A stretch of DNA of 8,653 nt from Alphaproteobacteria bacterium (GTDB lineage Bacteria > Pseudomonadota > Alphaproteobacteria > Micropepsales > Micropepsaceae). This document shows positions 1-5,988 of this stretch, piece after piece. The stretch covers positions 1 through 8,653 of the forward strand of contig CANBZE010000056.1 of NCBI GenBank assembly GCA_947373775.1, in the 5' to 3' direction. Position 1 is the first letter of the stretch. Every line of letters starts with the position of its first letter. The translations under genes and the position numbers were made by a program. The notes beneath the pieces are model-generated. The model did not search any database. It was not told where the DNA came from and saw only the letters and a list, made by a program, of their open reading frames with translations.

Positions 1-429
1 CGGCTCCATCAGGGCCGGTGTCGTACGCACGGGCACCGCCAGCTCGAAGGGCAGGGTCTGGCCATTGCGCGCGATGACCGACAGGCGATGCCAGCGCAGC
101 AGCCAGATACAGGCGATCGCCGCTGCGCCCAGCGCCCAGACGATGGTCACAAGCGTGAGCCACGGCAGATGCTCCGGCGCGGCGGCGGAGAAGGGCATGG
201 CGACGGGGCGCATGCGGGTGAGGACAGCGAAGGATTGCGCCGGCACGGGTTGGACAAAGGCCATGCGGCCCAGAGCGGCGAGCAGGGAAAAGGGCAGCAG
301 AAACTTCAGCGATGCTGTCAGCCAAAGCGCGTAGCGGACGCGCGCGCTGTTGTTGCGGAAAAGCAAAGTGAGAATAGTGATGACGACCGCGACCAGGGTG
401 GATTGCCAGAGATGGTCGAACACGCTCAC
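1..429 (-). CDS. BlaR1-type M56 membrane sensor/metallopeptidase, N-terminal part
   Basis: Partial gene: the 143 codons from a GTG start at 429-427 remain open to the left edge of the window. The protein begins with the conserved DHLWQST segment, followed by a first membrane span (about residues 11-24), the family motif VRYALWLTASLKFLLPF (31-47) forming a second span, and a third span around 90-111. This is the usual N-terminus of BlaR1/MecR1-like M56 proteins. The HEXXH zinc site and any sensor domain lie beyond the window, so the signal it senses cannot be judged. In the family, ligand binding activates the intramembrane protease, which leads to loss of BlaI-type repression. The start overlaps the blaI-like stop as GTGA (429-426), indicating translational coupling. 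A second in-frame GTG lies two codons downstream and is a possible alternative start. Confidence 0.85.
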   Translation of the reverse strand, partial: MSVFDHLWQSTLVAVVITILTLLFRNNSARVRYALWLTASLKFLLPFSLLAALGRMAFVQPVPAQSFAVLTRMRPVAMPFSAAAPEHLPWLTLVTIVWALGAAAIACIWLLRWHRLSVIARNGQTLPFELAVPVRTTPALMEP

Positions 430-809
430 GGCTTCTTGTCTCCGGCCAGTTCGCGCAAGTGCCGTTCCACCTGCTGCACATCGTCCAGGGTCAGTTTTCC
501 CGCTTCGACGAAATGCGCCATGATCGGCTGGGCGCGGCCGCCGAACAGCGCCAGGAAATCGTCGATCAGCCGGCTTTGGGCATTCTCGCGCGACACCAGC
601 GTGTCATAGATGAAAGCGCCGCCGATCTTCTTGATCCGGCCCACCGCCTTCTTGGCTTCCAGCCGGGCGATGGTGGTCTGCACCGTGGTGTAGGCGGGCC
701 GTCCCTTGGCGGGAAAGCGTTCCTGGATTTCGCGGATCGAGGAGGCGCCGTGCGCCCACAAGGCTTCCATCACCTTCAGTTCGAGCTTGCCGAGTTTCGG
801 CGGCGCCAT
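426..809 (-). CDS. BlaI/MecI/CopY family transcriptional repressor
   Basis: A 127-residue protein, the normal length for BlaI/MecI (about 123-126 aa). The N-terminal winged helix covers about residues 6-70: LGKLELKVMEALW is the family's helix 1, YTTVQTTIARLEAKKAV the recognition-helix region, and IGGAFIYDTLVSR the wing leading into the dimerisation domain. The C-terminal part (about 75-127) is the helical dimerisation region. These repressors bind dyads with TAC/GTA cores as dimers and are inactivated through a partner M56 protease, which here follows with a 4-base overlap. The start is supported by GAGGA at 821-817 with 7 bases to the ATG. An operator-like dyad lies 62-89 bases upstream of the start codon, suggesting autoregulation. 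The family is clear. The regulon is not: no beta-lactamase gene is visible, so the name blaI would be by homology only. Confidence 0.93.
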   Translation of the reverse strand: MAPPKLGKLELKVMEALWAHGASSIREIQERFPAKGRPAYTTVQTTIARLEAKKAVGRIKKIGGAFIYDTLVSRENAQSRLIDDFLALFGGRAQPIMAHFVEAGKLTLDDVQQVERHLRELAGDKKP

Positions 810-870
810 GGGCCATTCCTCAAGAACCGGCGCCAGCTTAAAGCCGGCGCTTGCCCTCGGTCAAGGTTTG

Positions 871-898
871 GTGGTAACTGTTACTACGTCCGTGGTAA
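871..898. promoter_or_regulatory. Putative BlaI-type operator between the divergent genes
   Basis: TTACTAC (881-887), 4 bases, then GTGGTAA (892-898) form an inverted repeat with one mismatch, in the TTAC.../...GTAA orientation and with TAC/GTA cores like known BlaI/MecI operators. A further GTGGTAA lies at 871-877, exactly 21 bases (two helical turns) from its copy. The site lies between the repressor gene and a divergent secreted-protein gene and ends 31 bases before the latter's ATG. It could therefore control both units. Binding by the neighbouring repressor is inferred. No convincing -35/-10 pair could be assigned on either strand. Confidence 0.65.
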
Positions 899-929
899 TG
901 TGAAGTCTTCTGAGAACAAAGGAGCCCGC

Positions 930-1265
930 ATGTCCTGCAAAATCCTCCTTCTGGCTGCTTTCTTCGCCTCCGCCGGCATGGCCACGGCACTGGACGCTAC
1001 CTCCCGCTATCCCGACGGCACCGGCGATCCCGACGCCACCACCTGCCGCCCGCCCATGCCTTTGCCGTCGTCGCGCATGCTGGGACCCAAGGTCTGCAAG
1101 ACCAACAGCCAATGGGCGCTGCTGCGCAAAACCGGCCAGGACATCAGCGCCGATGGCAGCCAGATCATTCCCGATCCCAAGAACGCCAAAGGCGCGTCGA
1201 TGAACTGCACCGCCGCGAGTGGCGGCGCATCGAATGGCGGCGGCGGCATGCCGGTGTGCCATTGA
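930..1265 (+). CDS. Small secreted cysteine-containing protein of unknown function
   Basis: A 111-residue precursor. The ATG at 930 is preceded by AAAGGAG (918-924) with 5 bases spacing, and it is the start that gives a proper signal peptide: Lys4, a hydrophobic core from Ile5 to about Ala15, and probable cleavage after ATA (residue 20). The mature part has four cysteines (39, 56, 93, 110), compatible with two disulfides. It also has a GPKVCKTNSQWALLRKTGQD segment (52-71) of a kind I associate with short exported alphaproteobacterial hypothetical proteins, and a Gly/Ser-rich tail (97-106). I cannot name a domain or function. The stop overlaps the start region of the next gene, so the two are probably cotranslated. 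The gene is divergent from the blaI-like repressor across a putative operator, so repressor control is plausible. The frame is open further upstream, but that extension is antisense to the repressor gene and has no start context. Confidence 0.82.
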   Translation: MSCKILLLAAFFASAGMATALDATSRYPDGTGDPDATTCRPPMPLPSSRMLGPKVCKTNSQWALLRKTGQDISADGSQIIPDPKNAKGASMNCTAASGGASNGGGGMPVCH

Positions 1266-2206
1266 ACGCAAAACGCTTCCTCTGCGCCGTGTTTGTGCTG
1301 GGCGGGTCTGCTCTTGCCCAAGAAGCGCCGCGCCCTGCGCCGCCCACCGAAGCCGTCACGGTCACCGTCATCAAGGATGGTGAGGCCGCTATCGGCAAGT
1401 TCGTGGAAGGCCTGACGGTGCCGACGCGCGTGGCCGGCAAGATGGCGCGCTGGAAGACTGGCATATGTCCGATCGTGGTGGGGCTGCCACCGGAAGCGGT
1501 AAAGCTGCTGGTCCAAAAAATCCGGGCTCTTGCCGCCGAGGTGGGCGCGCCGGTGAATCCCAAGGATCCCTGTCCCGGCAATATCGAAGTCATCTTCACC
1601 GCCCAGCCCCAGGCGCTGCTGGACAATATCCGCATCATGCATCCGGTGCTGCTGGGCTATTACGACAACAGCGCCCAGGCCGACAAACTGGCGACATCCA
1701 CGCGCCCCATCCAGTCCTGGTACAGCACCGCGACTTTGGATGCGCGCGGCAATCCGATTGTGGACGGCGCGCGCAAGGGGGGCGTGCATCTCAGCATCGC
1801 GCTTCCACCGTCCGGCATGCCTGGCCCACCCGATATCCTGGAAATGTACATGCCCGATGCCGCGGTCACCAATGTCACCGGCAACCGGCTGAATGATGGG
1901 GTTTCCAGCGCCCTGAACAACGTGATGATCGTGGCCGATACCAGCAAGCTGCTGGGCCGCGATGCCGGTGGTGTGGGCGATTACATCGCCATGCTGGCGC
2001 TTTCCCAGATCCAGCCGCCGGATGCCTGCCAGGCCTTGCCCAGCATCCTGAACCTGCTGGCGCCGGGATGCAGCGGCGATACGCTCACCTCGGCAGACAC
2101 CGCGTATCTGCGCGGGCTTTACAAGATCACGACCACCACCACCCTCGCCGGTCAGCGCCGGGAGATTCAATACCAGATGAACCAGGCGCTGACGGCCAAA
2201 CAGTAA
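1256..2206 (+). CDS. Exported protein of unknown function (about 316 aa)
   Basis: The probable start is GTG at 1256; TTG at 1262 (TTGA overlap with the preceding stop) is an equally workable alternative two codons later. Either gives a signal peptide: Lys and Arg, a hydrophobic stretch FLCAVFVLGGSALA, and probable cleavage before QEAP (after residue 21 from the GTG). The in-frame ATG at 1112 would overlap the previous gene by about 150 bases and place the signal peptide internally, so I reject it. The mature protein has recognisable conserved-looking blocks: RWKTGICPIVVGLPPE, PCPGNIEVIFTAQPQ, a region ending NVMIVADTSKL, GDYIAMLALSQ, and ACQALPSILNLLAPGC with further cysteines. I take it as an alphaproteobacterial family without an assigned role, and see no catalytic motif. 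There is no clear ribosome binding site, so translation is likely coupled to the upstream small secreted protein. Its stop touches the stop of the convergent gene. Confidence 0.8.
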   Translation: MPLNAKRFLCAVFVLGGSALAQEAPRPAPPTEAVTVTVIKDGEAAIGKFVEGLTVPTRVAGKMARWKTGICPIVVGLPPEAVKLLVQKIRALAAEVGAPVNPKDPCPGNIEVIFTAQPQALLDNIRIMHPVLLGYYDNSAQADKLATSTRPIQSWYSTATLDARGNPIVDGARKGGVHLSIALPPSGMPGPPDILEMYMPDAAVTNVTGNRLNDGVSSALNNVMIVADTSKLLGRDAGGVGDYIAMLALSQIQPPDACQALPSILNLLAPGCSGDTLTSADTAYLRGLYKITTTTTLAGQRREIQYQMNQALTAKQ

Positions 2207-3172
2207 TCAGCCGTCCCACAGATCGGTGGAGAGATACTTCAGGCCGGAATCGCAGATCACCACCGCGACGGTCTTGCCCGCCAGTTCACCGGCCAGCAGT
2301 TGCAGCGCGGCGGCGACATTGGCGCCTGAGGAAAAGCCGCCGAAAATGCCTTCCGTCCGCGCCACAACACGTGTCGCGTCCCGCGCCTCATCGCCCGACA
2401 CTTGCAGATAGCCGTCCACCGGTACGCCTTTCAGGAAAGCCAGGTCGGCAATCGCATAGCCGCCACCCTGGATCGGGTGGTTTGGATTGGTGACCTTTTC
2501 TCCGGCCGCCGCCGCGGCGTCTCGGGGCTCCACCACATAACAGCGAATGGCGGGATTGTGCTCCTTCAGCGCCCTGGTGACGCCGGCATAGGTGCCGCCG
2601 GTACCGATGAAATCCACAAAGGCATCGAGCTTGCCGCCGGCGGCTTCCCATATCTCCGGCCCGGTGCCGTGATAATGCGACAGCCAGTTGCCGTCGCGCT
2701 TGAACTGGTCGGCGCGGAAGGCGCCGCGCGTCTGCGTCAGCTCTGCCGCTGCCTGTTCCACCCGTTCCAGGTCGCCGCCGGATACCTGACCGGGCTGCGA
2801 ACCCGGCAACTGGTCCACCAGCAACACTTCGCCCCCCAGCGCCCGGATCATCCGGACACGTTCCTCGGAATTGCCCTTGGACATCACCGCCACGAAGGGA
2901 TGGCCCATAATCGCGCACAGAATGGCAAGCCCGGTGCCGGTGTTGCCCGATGTCAGCTCGACCACAGTCTGCCTTGGCTTCAGCGCGCCGGTGCGCATCG
3001 CTTCGGCGATGATGCCTTGGGCGGCGCGGTCTTTCTTGGAGAAACCGGGATTGAGATATTCCAGCTTGGCCAGGATGGTGCCTGTCACGCCGGCCTGCGC
3101 CGTCAGCCGGTCCAGCCGGACCAGCGGCGTGTTGCCGATCGCTTCCACGACCGAGTTCAGAACTCTGGACAT
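2207..3172 (-). CDS. PLP-dependent cysteine synthase family protein
   Basis: A 321-residue fold-type II PLP enzyme of the cysteine synthase/cystathionine beta-synthase family, near the usual 300-330 aa. Visible motifs in order: IGNTPLVRL (12-20); the Schiff-base lysine block NPGFSKKDR with Lys47; the substrate loop TSGNTGTGLA (74-83); an extra segment GSQPGQVSGGDL (124-135) I associate with CysK/CysM-like side branches; the phosphate-binding loop GTGGT (190-194); EGIFGGFSSGA; and CDSGLKYLST near the C-terminus, where Ser309 fits the residue that contacts the pyridine nitrogen. There is no signal peptide, so it is cytoplasmic. The family usually replaces the O-acetyl or phospho group of an activated serine with sulfide; the exact substrate cannot be read from sequence. 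The ATG at 3172 has GAGGG at 3183-3179 with 6 bases spacing. It is last in a probable operon, 53 bases after a SelA-like gene, which hints at linked amino-acid or sulfur chemistry, although its partner is exported. Confidence 0.9.
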   Translation of the reverse strand: MSRVLNSVVEAIGNTPLVRLDRLTAQAGVTGTILAKLEYLNPGFSKKDRAAQGIIAEAMRTGALKPRQTVVELTSGNTGTGLAILCAIMGHPFVAVMSKGNSEERVRMIRALGGEVLLVDQLPGSQPGQVSGGDLERVEQAAAELTQTRGAFRADQFKRDGNWLSHYHGTGPEIWEAAGGKLDAFVDFIGTGGTYAGVTRALKEHNPAIRCYVVEPRDAAAAAGEKVTNPNHPIQGGGYAIADLAFLKGVPVDGYLQVSGDEARDATRVVARTEGIFGGFSSGANVAAALQLLAGELAGKTVAVVICDSGLKYLSTDLWDG

Positions 3173-3184
3173 AATGGGCCCTCA

Positions 3185-3204
3185 GCTGCCGGGATTCCCG
3201 CAGC
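3185..3204 (-). other. Intercistronic hairpin
   Basis: GCTGC(C)GGG, a three-base ATT loop, then CCCGCAGC form an 8-bp stem with one bulged base. It lies in the 53-base gap between the SelA-like gene and the cysteine-synthase-like gene, just before the latter's ribosome binding site. No T-run follows on the minus strand, so a strong intrinsic terminator is unlikely. It may act as an mRNA stability or partial attenuation element. This role is inferred. Confidence 0.4.
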
Positions 3205-3225
3205 ATAGGGGAATGGTATGATTTT

Positions 3226-4422
3226 CTATACCGCCTGCAATTCCTGCTTCAGCCGGCGCGCCACGATACGCTCCTCGCCCGGACGCAGGGTGATGACGCC
3301 CAGGTCCAGCCCGTGTTCCGTGGGCAGGATGAAGATCGAGGGCTCTCCCGCCCGCAACTTGTGCACCACATTGGCGCGCTGGATGCCGGTCCTGGCCTCA
3401 TCCCAGCTCACCCGGATATGAGGCCAGCGGTTGAACACTTCGGGCAGATACATCTCGGCCGTTACGCCGGGAACAGATGTGGCGGCGGCCACGATCACGC
3501 CGGCGCGGCGCTCCCATTCCTTCCATTCCTTGTCGTGATCGCGGCTGAGGAAGGATTCCAGGGCGACCAGGATGCCCAGCATCTCTTCCTTGTTGACCTT
3601 CATGCCGCGGCCAATGGTGGCTGAGGTCGGGCTGTTGTTGGCGCGGGCGCCTGCGATCAGGTCGGCGCGGCCCAGAAGCAGGCCCGAGGATTGCGGCGCC
3701 ATCAGCCCCTTGCCGCCCGAAAAACAGACCAGATCGAAGCCCATCTTGATCCACTTGGAGACATTCTCCACCGGATGCACATCGGCGGCGCAATCATTGA
3801 AGGTAGGAATCCTGACTTTCTTGCCGATCTCCACGAACTCGGCGTCCTTTATCTCGCCATGGCCGTTGGCGTAATTCAGGAAGAACAGCATGGCGGTCTT
3901 CTCGTTGACGGCGCCTTCCAGTTCAGCGCGCGTCGTTACCTCCACCATCTTGACGCCGGTGTTGCGGATGGCATGGTCATATGGAAAACGGTGGCTTTTC
4001 TGAACGATGACTTCGTTCTTCATGCCCGTCAGGTCGGGAATCTGGTTCACCTTCTGGCGGTCGGCGCCGGTCAACACCCCTGCCGTGCCCAGGGTCAGGG
4101 CAGAGGCGGCGCCGGCCGTCACCATGGCGGCCTCGGAGCCGACCAGTTCGGCGATGCGCTTGCCCACGGCGTCATGCAGCTCATCCACCTCGACAAAATA
4201 TTGCGAGGCGTAGTTGATTGTCTCCATTACCTCCGGGCGCATCAGGGAGCCGGAATGGGTGGTGTAGGTGCCGGCGGCATTGATGAAGGGCCGGACTTTC
4301 AGTTCGGCCAGCAAGTCTCGCTTTGTCGCCGCGGCGGCGGGGGTGCCGCCGCCAACCAGCGCAGCCAGGGCAGAAGGCAGTCCGACCGCCCCTCCCAGAA
4401 AACTTCTGCGGCGTGTCGTCAT
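3226..4422 (-). CDS. Tat-exported SelA-like PLP-dependent enzyme
   Basis: A 398-residue protein of the SelA/DgaE-like (selenocysteine synthase-related, fold-type I) PLP family. The ATG at 4422 is chosen because AAGGAGG (4436-4430) sits 7 bases upstream and the protein then opens with a twin-arginine signal: TTRRRSFLGG (2-11), a hydrophobic stretch to about residue 25, and an alanine-rich cleavage region near 29-33. A longer reading from 4464 would add 14 residues and overlap the upstream gene. The mature domain has RPFINAAGTYT (44-54), a GSEAAMVTAGAASAL cofactor region (95-109), FNDCAADVHP (208-217) with the PLP-contacting aspartate, and FSGGKGLMAPQSSGLLLG with the probable Schiff-base Lys238. 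Cytoplasmic relatives include L-seryl-tRNA(Sec) selenium transferase and D-glucosaminate-6-phosphate ammonia-lyase. Periplasmic export makes a tRNA substrate very unlikely, so a small amino compound is more plausible. It lies 22 bases after a secreted unknown protein and 53 bases before a cysteine-synthase-like gene. Confidence 0.87.
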   Translation of the reverse strand: MTTRRRSFLGGAVGLPSALAALVGGGTPAAAATKRDLLAELKVRPFINAAGTYTTHSGSLMRPEVMETINYASQYFVEVDELHDAVGKRIAELVGSEAAMVTAGAASALTLGTAGVLTGADRQKVNQIPDLTGMKNEVIVQKSHRFPYDHAIRNTGVKMVEVTTRAELEGAVNEKTAMLFFLNYANGHGEIKDAEFVEIGKKVRIPTFNDCAADVHPVENVSKWIKMGFDLVCFSGGKGLMAPQSSGLLLGRADLIAGARANNSPTSATIGRGMKVNKEEMLGILVALESFLSRDHDKEWKEWERRAGVIVAAATSVPGVTAEMYLPEVFNRWPHIRVSWDEARTGIQRANVVHKLRAGEPSIFILPTEHGLDLGVITLRPGEERIVARRLKQELQAV

Positions 4423-4429
4423 GATACCC

Positions 4430-4436
4430 CCTCCTT
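4430..4436 (-). promoter_or_regulatory. Strong ribosome binding site deciding the SelA-like start
   Basis: AAGGAGG on the minus strand, followed by three more G, ends 7 bases before the ATG at 4422. It is a perfect Shine-Dalgarno core inside the 22-base intergenic gap. It supports the start that exposes an N-terminal Tat signal rather than the ATG at 4464. Confidence 0.8.
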
Positions 4437-4444
4437 GTTTGGCG

Positions 4445-5893
4445 CTACGGGTCCTGCGCAACAATCACGGGCGCGTCGTTGCGCACCTGTTGGTCCGATT
4501 TTTTCGGCTTTGGTTTCGGCGCATAATGTGGCCGGTCCAATGTCTTGATGAAGTATTCCCGGCTGGAAAGACCATCCATCTCATGCTCCAGCGCGGGGTA
4601 GGACGCTTCGGTGGTGCCGGGCGGCACGTCTTGCGGCACGCGGCTGTCGGCGCCCTTGATCACCGCCTGTTTGATGCCTTCGAAGGCGGCCTTGCGCTCT
4701 TCTTCCTGCGCCAGCAGCGGAATATCCATCGGCTTGTCCGGATCCACCACATAGGCCGATGACAGACGGAGGCGATAGGCGGACGAGATGCCGTCATAGC
4801 GCCCGGTTTTGGGGTTCAGCATGCCGTCGGCATTGCGGCGCAGGGCGTAATACAGTGCCACCGCATCTTCATGCTCGCGGGTGCCTTGCTGGCCGCCATC
4901 CTGGGCAAAGGTGTTCTCGGCATAGAGATCGCGCCAGTTGCGATAGCCGGCGAGCAGGCCGGTGGCGGAAAGACCGTCGGCCGCCATGTTCAGCCGAATC
5001 TTGCCGTTCGCGAAATTGGTGTCGCCGGTCTGGTCATAGAACCAGGCAATGCGCGGGGTGTGCAGATGTTCGACCTGTTCAGTCTCCACTACGCCATTGC
5101 GGATTTTCGCTTTCAGCTTCGTGTACTGCGCCGATTGCAGGATGCGATAGGAATAATCCGCCGCAACGCCGCCGCGCGCATCCTTGACGATGGTGTCGGG
5201 TGAAAAACCGATCTCCAGCACCGCATCGCTGTCGTCGTGCGGGTCCTGGTTGCCGGACACCCGCACCACCATGGTGTAAAGGCCCTCCTGCATCTTGTCG
5301 TTCGCGCGCAAATCGAGTGTGGCGTTGCCGCCGCCCCGCCAGGGCGCATCGCAGCCCCAGGCGCGATACAGATTGTTGTCGACACCCTTTTCGCCATCAG
5401 GACTGATGAAATCAGTTGGCTTGATTTTGCCGTCCAGGTTCAACCCGTCACCGATGCGGCTGGTCACTTGCGGCAGGCCGGGATCGTCGGTGGCCCAGGG
5501 ATTCACATAGGTCTCGATACCGCGCTGGTAGCCGCGATAGGACATGGCCCGCGCCCAGATGTGGCGGCGGGTGAGACCCGGTGTCTTGACCTTGTCCACG
5601 CCGGGCGGGGCGGTGACCCAATCGATCTCCTGCCGCGAACGCCATTTCTGGCGCACGATGGCGGCGTGGGTCTGTTCGGGACTGGCCATGAAAACGGTGC
5701 TGCCATGCGGGCAGTCCACGCCGGGTTCGACTTCGGCGCCGCGGCTGTAATCGGAGCGGCCGCCATAGCGGAAGGCATATTCATAAGCCCCCACCACAAA
5801 GCCGCGCGTCCAGGGCGCCGCGGATGCGGGCACACTGCCGGCCATGATCGTCATGGACGCTGCGCAAGCCATCAGACGCGATTTGAGCATCAT
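4445..5893 (-). CDS. Secreted protein of unknown function (482 aa)
   Basis: A 482-residue precursor with a Sec-type signal peptide: Lys4/Arg6, a hydrophobic region to about residue 21, and probable cleavage after PASA (residue 25). The ATG at 5893 has AGGGA at 5903-5899 with 5 bases spacing; the second ATG immediately follows it. The mature part contains two cysteines (61 and 181), which could form a disulfide. Distinctive segments are YAFRYGGRSDYSRG (39-52), KGVDNNLYRAWGCDAPWRGG (169-188), a beta-rich stretch around LYTMVVRVSGNQDP, and TREHEDAVALYYALRRNADG leading into GISSAYRLRLSSAYVV. The C-terminus is charged and Lys/Pro-rich. I do not recognise a family, and no nucleotide-binding, protease or HEXXH motif is visible. 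It is the first gene of a minus-strand operon with the Tat-exported SelA-like enzyme 22 bases downstream, so both should reach the periplasm and may act together. That link is inferred. Confidence 0.82.
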   Translation of the reverse strand: MMLKSRLMACAASMTIMAGSVPASAAPWTRGFVVGAYEYAFRYGGRSDYSRGAEVEPGVDCPHGSTVFMASPEQTHAAIVRQKWRSRQEIDWVTAPPGVDKVKTPGLTRRHIWARAMSYRGYQRGIETYVNPWATDDPGLPQVTSRIGDGLNLDGKIKPTDFISPDGEKGVDNNLYRAWGCDAPWRGGGNATLDLRANDKMQEGLYTMVVRVSGNQDPHDDSDAVLEIGFSPDTIVKDARGGVAADYSYRILQSAQYTKLKAKIRNGVVETEQVEHLHTPRIAWFYDQTGDTNFANGKIRLNMAADGLSATGLLAGYRNWRDLYAENTFAQDGGQQGTREHEDAVALYYALRRNADGMLNPKTGRYDGISSAYRLRLSSAYVVDPDKPMDIPLLAQEEERKAAFEGIKQAVIKGADSRVPQDVPPGTTEASYPALEHEMDGLSSREYFIKTLDRPHYAPKPKPKKSDQQVRNDAPVIVAQDP

Positions 5894-5975
5894 GGCGTTC
5901 CCTGATTACGGCTTGTGTACGCCGTGTTGGGCTCTTTTACCCCAAAAGTCCCTGCGCCGGTACCCCCGGACGGCC

Positions 5976-5981
5976 TATAGT
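5976..5981 (+). promoter_or_regulatory. Possible -10 element for a leaderless transcript
   Basis: TATAGT ends 7 bases before the ATG at 5989, so a transcript would start at or next to the A of the start codon. No Shine-Dalgarno sequence precedes this ATG, which fits leaderless translation. The -10 lies within an inverted repeat CGGAC (5967-5971) / GTCCG (5980-5984) that could be a regulator site. The expected -35 position (about 5953-5958, TGCGCC) is a poor match, so confidence is low. Confidence 0.35.
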
Positions 5982-5988
5982 CCGACCG

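Noticed and set aside
833..849. Imperfect palindrome (GCCAGCTT / AAGCCGGC) in the repressor's leader.
   Set aside because: It has one mismatch and GC-rich arms, does not resemble the BlaI half-sites, and has no assignable role.
459..929. Upstream extension of the plus-strand frame ending at 1265, giving a 268-residue protein.
   Set aside because: It is antisense to the clear BlaI-type gene. The strong ribosome binding site at 918-924 and the signal peptide fix the start at 930.
1007..2170. Long minus-strand open frame opposite the exported-protein genes.
   Set aside because: Its translation is His/Arg/Gly-rich low-complexity sequence typical of antisense reading in GC-rich DNA, with no recognisable motif. 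The plus strand has signal peptides and conserved-looking blocks.
5927..5945. TTGGG/CCCAA inverted repeat in the 5894-5988 divergent spacer as an operator.
   Set aside because: Five-base arms with a 9-base loop are likely by chance, and no other evidence supports a site.
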